Below are positions 57,500-64,000 of a stretch of DNA of 64,000 nucleotides, in pieces. Both the position numbers and the translations under genes were made by a program. Source of the DNA: Solidesulfovibrio magneticus RS-1 (GTDB lineage: Bacteria; Desulfobacterota; Desulfovibrionia; Desulfovibrionales; Desulfovibrionaceae); contig NC_012796.1 of the NCBI RefSeq assembly GCF_000010665.1, forward strand, positions 434,001-498,000. The letters run 5' to 3'. The notes below the pieces were generated by a model that did no database searches, had not been told where the DNA came from, and worked only from the letters and a program-made list of their open reading frames with translations. Position 1 is the first letter of the stretch, and every line of letters begins with the position of its first letter.

Positions 57500-60154
57500 A
57501 TGAAAGCACCGCGCGACTGGTCCATCAGCCTCAAGATCGCCATTGTCTTTATTGCCATGCTGACGGCCCTGTCGGGCTTCACCATGCTCTACTTCCTCTA
57601 CGAGCTTGGCCAATACCGCGAGGCCAGCGGCCTTGAGCTGCGAAACCGGCTCATGGCCGAGGCCAAGGACAGCCAACGCCAGGCCGTGGGCCAAGCTTAC
57701 GACGTCATCAAATACTTCTATGACGTTTCCCAGGACGACGCGGCGCTCAAAAAGCGCGCCCACGACCATTTAAAAGCCGTGGTGGACGCGGTCGCGGGCC
57801 AGGCCAAGGCCTACTACGACGCCCATAAAGACGCCATGCCCCGCGAGGAGATTGAGGCCCAGCTTAAGGCCATGGTCCGTCAGGCCCGCTTCGACGGCGA
57901 CAACTACATCTGGATCAACGACCTGACCCCCCGCATGGTCATGCACCCGACCCAGCCGGCCCTGGAGGGCCAGGACATCTCGGGCTACCGCGATCCCAAG
58001 GGCACGGCCCTTTTCCAGGAAATGGTCAAGGCGGCCAAGGACAAGGGCCAGGGCATGGTGGCCTACATGTGGGACAAGCCCGGGGCCAAAAACGATCCCA
58101 AGCTCAAGGTTTCCTACGTGCGCCTTGTGCCCGAACTGGGCTGGATCTTCGGTTCCGGGGCCTGGGTCGAGGACGAGACGGCCCGGCTGCAGGCCGAAGC
58201 CAAGGCCCAGCTGTCCAAAATGCGCCTGCCGGACGGCAACTATTTCTTTATCTACGACAACACCCGGCCCATTCCGCGGGTGGTCATGCACCCCATCCGG
58301 CCGGATTTCGACGGCAAGATCCTTGATACGGCCCAGTTCGACAAAGCCACGTCCATGAGCCCGGGCGTACAGGCCGCCGCAGTGCCCTATCCCGGCGGCA
58401 AGACCAACATCGCCACGGGCATGGCCGACGCTGTGGCCGCCACCGGCGAAGGCTTCGTCAGCTACGCCTGGCCCAAACCCCAGGCCGGCGGCGGCGAAAC
58501 CAGCGAATCCTACCCCAAACTCAGCTACGTCAAGCTGTTCAAACCCTGGAACTGGATCGTGGGCATGGGCGACTACGTGGACGGCATCGACCGCGAAGTG
58601 GCCCAGGAAGCCGCCCAGTTGGACCAGGCCGTGCGGGCCATCGTCGTCAAACTGGTCATCTTCTCCATCGTCTTCCTTATCGGCATGGCCGCCCTGTGCC
58701 TGCTTACGGTGCGCCGGCTGCTCAACCGGCCGATCTCAGCCATCGTCTCCTACGCCGACAAGGTGGCCGGCGGCGACCTGGCCGCCGCGCCCGCCTCGGG
58801 GCTGACCGCCGAAATGGCCAGCCTGGCCGCCTCCATCAGCGCCATGGTGGACCACCTCAAGACCGAACTGGAGTTCGCCAAGGGTATCCTCAACTCCGTC
58901 ACCCTGCCCTGCGTGGTGGCCGCCCCGGACGGCAAGATCACCCTGGTCAACCGCTGGCTGGCCCACTTCCTGGGCGAGAAAAAAGAACCCGAAGCCTACG
59001 TCGGCCGCCACATGAACGACGTGTTCGCCAGCCACGCCATCGTCTCCCAGGTCCTTGGCGACGTCATGAGCCGCCGGGAAATTATGACCAACGTCGAATA
59101 CGACGGCCGGTACGCCTGGGGTGAGCGCTTCTTCATCAAGATCGACGCCGCGCCCATCAGCGACGGCGCTGGCCGTATGCTCGGCGTCTTCGCCATGCTG
59201 GCCACCCTGACCAAGGTCAAACTGCAACAAGAAGCCCTGGCCGAACAAAACCGGCTCATCGCCGCCGCCGCCAACACCGCCGAGGGCATCTCGGCCAAGG
59301 TGGCCGACAACGCCCGCGACCTGGCCGAACGCATCGACCGCACCAATGAAGGCGTGTCCTACCAGCGCCAACGCACCCTGGAAACCGCCACGGCCATGGA
59401 GGAAATGAACGCCTCGGTGCTGGAAGTGGCCCAAAACGCCGGCCTGGCCGCCGGCAGCGCCGACGAAGCCAAGGAGAAGGCCCGCCAAGGCTCGGACATG
59501 GTGCGCCAGGTCGTGGCCGCCATCGAGGACGTCAAAGCCATGGCCGAAACCCTGCGCGGCGACATGGCCGAACTCGACAAGACCGCCGAGAATATCGGCC
59601 GCGTGCTGGAGGTCATCTCCGACATCGCCGACCAGACCAACCTGCTGGCGCTTAACGCCGCCATCGAGGCCGCCCGGGCCGGCGACGCCGGACGGGGGTT
59701 TGCCGTCGTTGCCGACGAGGTGCGCAAACTGGCCGAAAAAACCATGACCGCCACCCGCGAGGTCGGCCAGGCCATCACCGCCGTGCAACAAGCCGCCCGC
59801 CGGGGCAATCAGGAAACCGTCCGGGCCGCCGAAGCCGTGTCGCGCAGCACCGATCTGGCCGAAGCCGCTGGCGAAGCCCTGGCCGCCATCGTCGGCATGG
59901 TTGACAGCACCGCCGACCAGGTCCGGGCCATCGCCACCGCCGCCGAACAACAATCCGCCACCGCCGCCGAAATCAGCCGGGCCACCGAGGAAGTCAGCCG
60001 CATCGCCGAAGACATCCGCGCCGGCATGGACGCCTCGGTGGACGCCGTGCGCGGACTCAACGACGAAACCCGGGAACTTGGCCAACTCATCGAACACATG
60101 CAGACCAGCGGCGAGGCCGAGACCGACGACCAACCGCGCCGCCTGCCGTCCTGA
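57500..60154 (+). CDS. dCache/PAS methyl-accepting chemotaxis protein
   Basis: An 884-residue chemoreceptor. After the first membrane helix (about 11-31) come tandem Cache modules (about 50-370: [20 protein letters not shown] and [20 protein letters not shown], each followed by a WIFGSG/WIVGMG strand), a second helix (about 388-410), HAMP, a PAS domain (about 470-580, [20 protein letters not shown]) and the signalling domain with tip [20 protein letters not shown] near 702-721. Three sensory inputs are therefore possible: two periplasmic Cache pockets and one cytosolic PAS. ATG 57500 follows GGAGAGG. The CheY-like gene follows 27 bases later. Confidence 0.93.
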   Translation: MKAPRDWSISLKIAIVFIAMLTALSGFTMLYFLYELGQYREASGLELRNRLMAEAKDSQRQAVGQAYDVIKYFYDVSQDDAALKKRAHDHLKAVVDAVAGQAKAYYDAHKDAMPREEIEAQLKAMVRQARFDGDNYIWINDLTPRMVMHPTQPALEGQDISGYRDPKGTALFQEMVKAAKDKGQGMVAYMWDKPGAKNDPKLKVSYVRLVPELGWIFGSGAWVEDETARLQAEAKAQLSKMRLPDGNYFFIYDNTRPIPRVVMHPIRPDFDGKILDTAQFDKATSMSPGVQAAAVPYPGGKTNIATGMADAVAATGEGFVSYAWPKPQAGGGETSESYPKLSYVKLFKPWNWIVGMGDYVDGIDREVAQEAAQLDQAVRAIVVKLVIFSIVFLIGMAALCLLTVRRLLNRPISAIVSYADKVAGGDLAAAPASGLTAEMASLAASISAMVDHLKTELEFAKGILNSVTLPCVVAAPDGKITLVNRWLAHFLGEKKEPEAYVGRHMNDVFASHAIVSQVLGDVMSRREIMTNVEYDGRYAWGERFFIKIDAAPISDGAGRMLGVFAMLATLTKVKLQQEALAEQNRLIAAAANTAEGISAKVADNARDLAERIDRTNEGVSYQRQRTLETATAMEEMNASVLEVAQNAGLAAGSADEAKEKARQGSDMVRQVVAAIEDVKAMAETLRGDMAELDKTAENIGRVLEVISDIADQTNLLALNAAIEAARAGDAGRGFAVVADEVRKLAEKTMTATREVGQAITAVQQAARRGNQETVRAAEAVSRSTDLAEAAGEALAAIVGMVDSTADQVRAIATAAEQQSATAAEISRATEEVSRIAEDIRAGMDASVDAVRGLNDETRELGQLIEHMQTSGEAETDDQPRRLPS

Positions 60155-60181
60155 CCCTCAAACGCCCAAGGAGCATCGCCC

Positions 60182-60547
60182 GTGGCCCGAATCCTCATCG
60201 TCGACGACGCCGCCATCACCCGCACCATGCTGCGCGGCATCCTGGAAAAAGCCGGCCACCAAGTGGTTGAGGCCGCCGACGGCGACGCTGCCATCGCCGC
60301 CTTTCGCGAAACCCCGTCCCAGGCCGCCTTCGTCGATATCTTCATGCCCGGCAAGGAAGGCCTGGCCACCATCAAGGAGCTTCTCGAACTGGCCCCAAGC
60401 CTGCCCATCATCGCCATGAGCGCCGGCAGCACTTTCACCGACACCGAAACCCTGGGCTGGGCCAAAAGCTACGGCGCGAAATTCACCCTGCCCAAACCCC
60501 TGGCCGCCGCCGCCGTGCTGGAGACGTTGGGGCAGATATTTCAGTAG
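60182..60547 (+). CDS. CheY-like response regulator beside the chemoreceptor
   Basis: A 121-residue single receiver: Asp8/Asp9 pocket, phospho-acceptor Asp52 (AFVDIFMPGKEG), IIAMSAGS switch Ser and Lys in TLPKPL. GTG 60182 follows AAGGAG. Co-transcription with the receptor suggests a dedicated or modulatory output rather than the general CheY. The composite palindrome element follows. Confidence 0.9.
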   Translation: MARILIVDDAAITRTMLRGILEKAGHQVVEAADGDAAIAAFRETPSQAAFVDIFMPGKEGLATIKELLELAPSLPIIAMSAGSTFTDTETLGWAKSYGAKFTLPKPLAAAAVLETLGQIFQ

Positions 60548-60583
60548 GTAAGGGGAGAGGAAGGGGAAGAGGAAGACGAAGAG

Positions 60584-61030
60584 CGGGCTCTGCCCACACC
60601 CGCCGGGGGCCTGAGGCCCCCGGACCCCCCATCGGGGTTATGGCAAGAGATGGGGTCATGTCAGCGGGCGGAGGTGAAGCAGGGGAAAAGAGCGCTGGCG
60701 CGCTGGGCGGCTGCGCCGCATGGGTCGTTGGAATTTGCGGGGCGTCGATGCGCCCGGCTGTCGCCGGGTGCTCGACGCCCCGCAAATTCCAACAACCCGG
60801 TTCGCCCTGGGTTACCCGAAGCGGGCAAGCGCGTTCTTTGGGGAAGAGCGGGGCAGGCTCAGGGTTCTTAGCTTTCCCCTGTCCTGTCGATCAAGCTCAG
60901 GACATCGCGAAGCGGCGGGATCGGCGCGAGGCTTTGATCGCGCCGATCCCGCCGCTTCGCTGCCGCGCCCGTCCTGCCCTTCCCCATATCGGGGGTCCGG
61001 GGGGCTGAGCCCCCCGGCCGCCGGAGGCAT
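60584..61030 (-). repeat. composite intergenic palindrome element, copy B (inverse orientation)
   Basis: The 512-base convergent gap between the CheY-like gene and the RND pump contains, read on the minus strand and in the same order as copy A: the GCCTCCGGCGGCC flank with a 21-nt palindrome at 60997-61017; a repeat with 23-base arms (60907-60929/60938-60960) and the same loop TCAAAGCC; a repeat with 27-base arms (60722-60748/60772-60798) and the same nested loop hairpin; the GCGGCGCAGCCGCC stretch; and a palindrome at 60603-60623 with GGGCAGAGCCCGCTCT. Copy A's first large repeat is absent. Stem sequences differ from copy A at paired positions. Confidence 0.9.
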
Positions 61031-61059
61031 CTTTCCTCTTAATCCTTCTTAATTCTTCT

Positions 61060-64000
61060 TTATTCCGCTGTCTTCTCCCCTTTCACATCGCCCCGCGACA
61101 CCAGCCGTTGGATGCCGCAGTAGAGCGCCGGCACGAAATACACGCCGAGGACGGTGGCGGCGATCATGCCGCCGAAGACGGCGGTGCCCAGGGCGTGGCG
61201 GCTGGCCGCGCCGGCCCCTTTGGCCACGAGCATGGGCACGACGCCGAGGATGAAGGCGAACGAGGTCATGAGGATGGGCCGAAAACGCAGGATGGAGGCC
61301 GAGACGGCGGCTTCGGCCGGGCTGTCGCCGGCCTCGTGGCGGGCCTTGGCGAATTCGACGATGAGGATGGCGTTCTTGGCGGCAAGGCCGATGAGCATGA
61401 CCAGGCCGATCTGGGCGTAGACGTTGTTTTCCAGGCCGCGCAGCATTTGCGCGCCCATGGCCCCAAGCACGGCCATGGGCACGGCCAGGATGACGGCGAA
61501 GGGCACGGCCCAGGATTCGTACTGGGCGGCCAGCACCAGGAAGACCATGAGCAGGGCCAGGCCGAAGATGAACACGGACTGGCCGCCGGAGGTGGCTTCC
61601 TGGTAGGCGATGCCGGTCCAGGCGTAGCCGAAGCCCTGGGGCAGCTTGTCGCGGGCGAGTTCGGCCATGGATTTGAGGGACTGTCCGGAGGAGAAGCCTT
61701 CGGGGGTGCCGCCGGAGATTTCCACGGTGCGGAAGAGGTTGAAGCGGCGGATGTATTCCGGGCCTCGGATGTCTTTGGTTACGCCCAGGGTGCTCAAGGG
61801 AACCATCTCGTCCGCCGAGGAGCGCACGTAGAAGCGTTCGATGTCGGCGGGGCTGGTGCGGAAGCGCGGCTCGGCCTGGAGCATGACGCGGTAGGTGCGG
61901 CCGAATTTGTTGAAGTCGTTGACGTAGAGGCCGCCCAGATAGGTCTGCAGCGCCTCGAACACGGTCTTGGGCGGGATGCCCAAGGTCTGCACCTTGTCGC
62001 GGTCGAGGTTGTAGAAGAGTTGGGGCACCTCCACGCTGAAGTCGGTGAAAAGGCCGGTGACGGCGGGCATGGTCCGGGCCTCGGCCAGGAAGTCGTAGGC
62101 CGTGGCGGCCAGTTCGGCCACCGGGCCGCCGGTGCGGTCTTGCAGTTCGAACTGGAAGCCGCCGGTGGTGCCCAGGCCCGGGATGGGCGAGGGGTTAAAG
62201 GCCATGACGATGGCTTCCTGGACCCCGGCGAACTGCTTGCGGGTGCGGTCCATGACCGCGTCCAGGGAGAGCTGCGGCGTGGCGCGGTCTTCCCAGGGCT
62301 TTAAAATGACGAACAGGACCGAGCTGTAGGAGCTGTAGGTGCTGGTGAGCAGATTGAAGCCGCCCAGGGCCAGCACGTCGGCCACGGCCGGGTCGGCGGA
62401 CAAGGTCTGTTCCAGCTGTTTGACCACGGCGTCGTTGCGCTCCAGCGACGCGCCTTCGGGCAGCATGGCGTTGACGATGAAGTAGCCCTGGTCCTCGTCG
62501 GGCACAAAGCCCGTGGGCAGGGTGACGAGCAGATGCCAGGCCCCCGCGCCCACGGCGAAAAGGCAGATGATGGTGAGCAGCATCCGCCGGATGGCCACGC
62601 GCACGCCGGCGGCGTAGCCGCGGGTGCAGGCGTCGAAGACGCGGTTAAAGCCCCGGAAAAACGCGCCAAGCGGGCCCTTGCCTTCGCCGGCCGGACGCAG
62701 GATGAGCGCGCACAGGGCCGGGGAGAGGGTCAGGGCGCAGATGGCCGACAGGGCCACGGACACGGCCAGGGTCAAGGCGAACTGCTGGTAGAGCCGGCCG
62801 GTGACGCCGCCCATGAAGGCCACGGGCACGAACACCGAGATGAGCACCAGGGAGATGGCGATGACCGGGCCGGCCACCTCGGCCATGGCCGCCTTGGTGG
62901 CTTCCCTGGGCGGCAGTTTTTCGTGGTCGATCTTGTGCTGCACGGCCTCGACCACGACGATGGCGTCGTCCACGACGATGCCGATGGCCAGCACCAGGCC
63001 AAATAGGGTCAGGGTGTTGATGGAGAAACCAAAGACCTGCATGAAGGCAAAGGCTCCGACCAGGGAGACGGGCACGGTGAGCATGGGAATAAGCGTGGCC
63101 CGGCCGTTTTGCAGGAACACGTAGACCACGATGAGCACGAGCAGCACGGCCTCGAACAGGGTTTTTATGACCTCGTGGATGGAGGCGGTGACGAACTTGG
63201 TGGTGTCATAGGGGATGGTGTAGCTGACGCCGGGCGGAAAGTAGCCGGCCTGCTCGGCCATGATGGCCCGGATTTTTTCCACCACGTCCAGGGCGTTGGC
63301 TCCGGGCAGCTGGTAGACCTGGATGGTGCAGGTGGGGTTGCCGTTCAGGCGCGTAAACGCGCTGTAGCTCTGGCTGCCCAACTCCACCCGGCCCACGTCG
63401 CGCACGCGCACCATCTCCGCCCCCTTGCCGGTGCGCACGATGATATCGGCGAACTCCTCGGGGTCGGCCAGCCGGCCCTTGACCTGGACGGACAGCTGGA
63501 ATTCCTGGCCCGGGGGGGCGGGCGGCAGGCCGATCTGGCCGGCCGGGGCCTGGACGTTTTGTTCGCGGATGGCCTGGGCCACGTCGGAGGAGGTCAGGCC
63601 CAGGCGTGCGAGCTTGTCCGGGTCGAGCCACACGCGCATGCCGTAGTCGCGCTCGCCGAAAACGGCCACGTTGCCGACGCCGGGCACTCGGGCCAGGGCG
63701 TCGGTGATGTTGATCTTGGCGTAGTTGTTGAGAAAAAGCGTGTCCCGGCTACCGTCGGGGGAGCTTAAGTTAATCACCAGCAGCATGTCCGGGGACTGCT
63801 TTTTGACTGAGATGCCCCGGCTGACGACTTCCGAGGGCAGGCGGGAGTTGGCCAGGGCCACGCGGTTTTGGACGTCCACGGTGGCCAGATCGAGGTCGCG
63901 GGAGATGTCGAAGGTGACGTTTAGGACCATGCGTCCGTCGTTGGAGCTGACGGAGTTCATATAGAGCATGTCCTGGGCGCCGTTGACCTCCTGCTCGATG
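61060..64000 (-). CDS. RND-family (HAE1/AcrB-type) efflux transporter, 5' part beyond window
   Basis: At least 979 residues; the N-terminal roughly 60-90 are outside the window. It begins here with IEQEVNGAQDMLYMNSVSSN, the porter-domain motif after the first helix. Later come GIVVDDAIVVVEAVQHK (the proton-relay Asp pair in helix 4), VPVAFMGGVTGRLYQQFALT, GFVPDEDQGYFIVNAMLPEG, YAWTGIAYQEATSGGQSVFI and NAILIVEFAKARH in the second half. It pumps hydrophobic drugs or solvents across the outer membrane with a periplasmic adaptor and TolC-type channel, presumably encoded just outside. The C-terminal tail RGDVKGEKTAE is short. Confidence 0.95.
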   Translation of the reverse strand, partial: IEQEVNGAQDMLYMNSVSSNDGRMVLNVTFDISRDLDLATVDVQNRVALANSRLPSEVVSRGISVKKQSPDMLLVINLSSPDGSRDTLFLNNYAKINITDALARVPGVGNVAVFGERDYGMRVWLDPDKLARLGLTSSDVAQAIREQNVQAPAGQIGLPPAPPGQEFQLSVQVKGRLADPEEFADIIVRTGKGAEMVRVRDVGRVELGSQSYSAFTRLNGNPTCTIQVYQLPGANALDVVEKIRAIMAEQAGYFPPGVSYTIPYDTTKFVTASIHEVIKTLFEAVLLVLIVVYVFLQNGRATLIPMLTVPVSLVGAFAFMQVFGFSINTLTLFGLVLAIGIVVDDAIVVVEAVQHKIDHEKLPPREATKAAMAEVAGPVIAISLVLISVFVPVAFMGGVTGRLYQQFALTLAVSVALSAICALTLSPALCALILRPAGEGKGPLGAFFRGFNRVFDACTRGYAAGVRVAIRRMLLTIICLFAVGAGAWHLLVTLPTGFVPDEDQGYFIVNAMLPEGASLERNDAVVKQLEQTLSADPAVADVLALGGFNLLTSTYSSYSSVLFVILKPWEDRATPQLSLDAVMDRTRKQFAGVQEAIVMAFNPSPIPGLGTTGGFQFELQDRTGGPVAELAATAYDFLAEARTMPAVTGLFTDFSVEVPQLFYNLDRDKVQTLGIPPKTVFEALQTYLGGLYVNDFNKFGRTYRVMLQAEPRFRTSPADIERFYVRSSADEMVPLSTLGVTKDIRGPEYIRRFNLFRTVEISGGTPEGFSSGQSLKSMAELARDKLPQGFGYAWTGIAYQEATSGGQSVFIFGLALLMVFLVLAAQYESWAVPFAVILAVPMAVLGAMGAQMLRGLENNVYAQIGLVMLIGLAAKNAILIVEFAKARHEAGDSPAEAAVSASILRFRPILMTSFAFILGVVPMLVAKGAGAASRHALGTAVFGGMIAATVLGVYFVPALYCGIQRLVSRGDVKGEKTAE

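Noticed and set aside
1-64000. CRISPR arrays, tRNA or rRNA genes
   Set aside because: No regularly spaced direct repeats and no tRNA-like TPsiC arm or cloverleaf were noticed; an exhaustive covariance search was not possible.

Overview
The window is high-GC bacterial chromosome from what looks like a sulfate-reducing deltaproteobacterium of the Desulfovibrio group, perhaps Solidesulfovibrio/D. magneticus-like. This rests on the RsbRD-type gene that runs into what appears to be dsrM (dissimilatory sulfite reductase membrane complex) at the left edge, sigma54- and sigma28-type flagellar promoters, and many two-component and chemotaxis genes. The genus is inferred; no 16S or marker comparison was possible.

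Layout. 1-11.3 kb: start of a putative dsrM operon, a secreted amidohydrolase, divergent pncC and serS, a dapF-VOC pair, a pabB-pabC fusion, and an OmpA-type envelope protein. The 3' end of the OmpA-type gene is duplicated around a lower-GC two-gene cassette. 11.6-17.8 kb: a minus-strand housekeeping run (cdsA, a 504-aa unknown gene, dxr, rseP, tsaB). 17.9-19.9 kb: histidine kinase, response regulator and methyltransferase. 20.5-24.7 kb: a lipoprotein and envelope genes, with a Yip1-like zinc-ribbon protein and a glycosyltransferase. 24.9-28.6 kb: fliS, fliD (sigma54 promoter) and flagellin (sigma28 promoter). 28.6-37.6 kb: an eight-gene minus-strand operon of receivers, degenerate HD-GYP-like domains, TPR proteins, a PAS kinase, a SPOR protein and a glycosyltransferase. 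It ends at a terminator just upstream of the flagellin promoter.

37.6-55.1 kb is a continuous minus-strand virion-structure module: two zinc-ribbon proteins, portal, scaffold, capsid, decoration or adaptor proteins, appendage proteins, a transglutaminase-like protein, tail fibre and fibre-assembly-like protein. No terminase, integrase, replication or lysis gene is recognisable in it, its reading frames are intact and often translationally coupled, and ordinary host genes flank both sides. It is either a decayed prophage or a domesticated, GTA-like particle locus. 55.4-64 kb: a small membrane coiled-coil protein, trmO with a membrane protein, a large chemoreceptor with its CheY-like partner, and most of an RND efflux pump running off the right edge.

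The most unusual non-coding structure is a roughly 0.5-kb composite element of nested perfect palindromes found twice, in opposite orientation, in the two convergent intergenic regions near 20 kb and 60.8 kb. Loops and flanks are conserved while the stems differ at paired positions and stay perfectly complementary. A smaller 21-nt palindrome belonging to this family occurs at five sites, and a related hairpin pair encodes the C-terminus of the portal protein.
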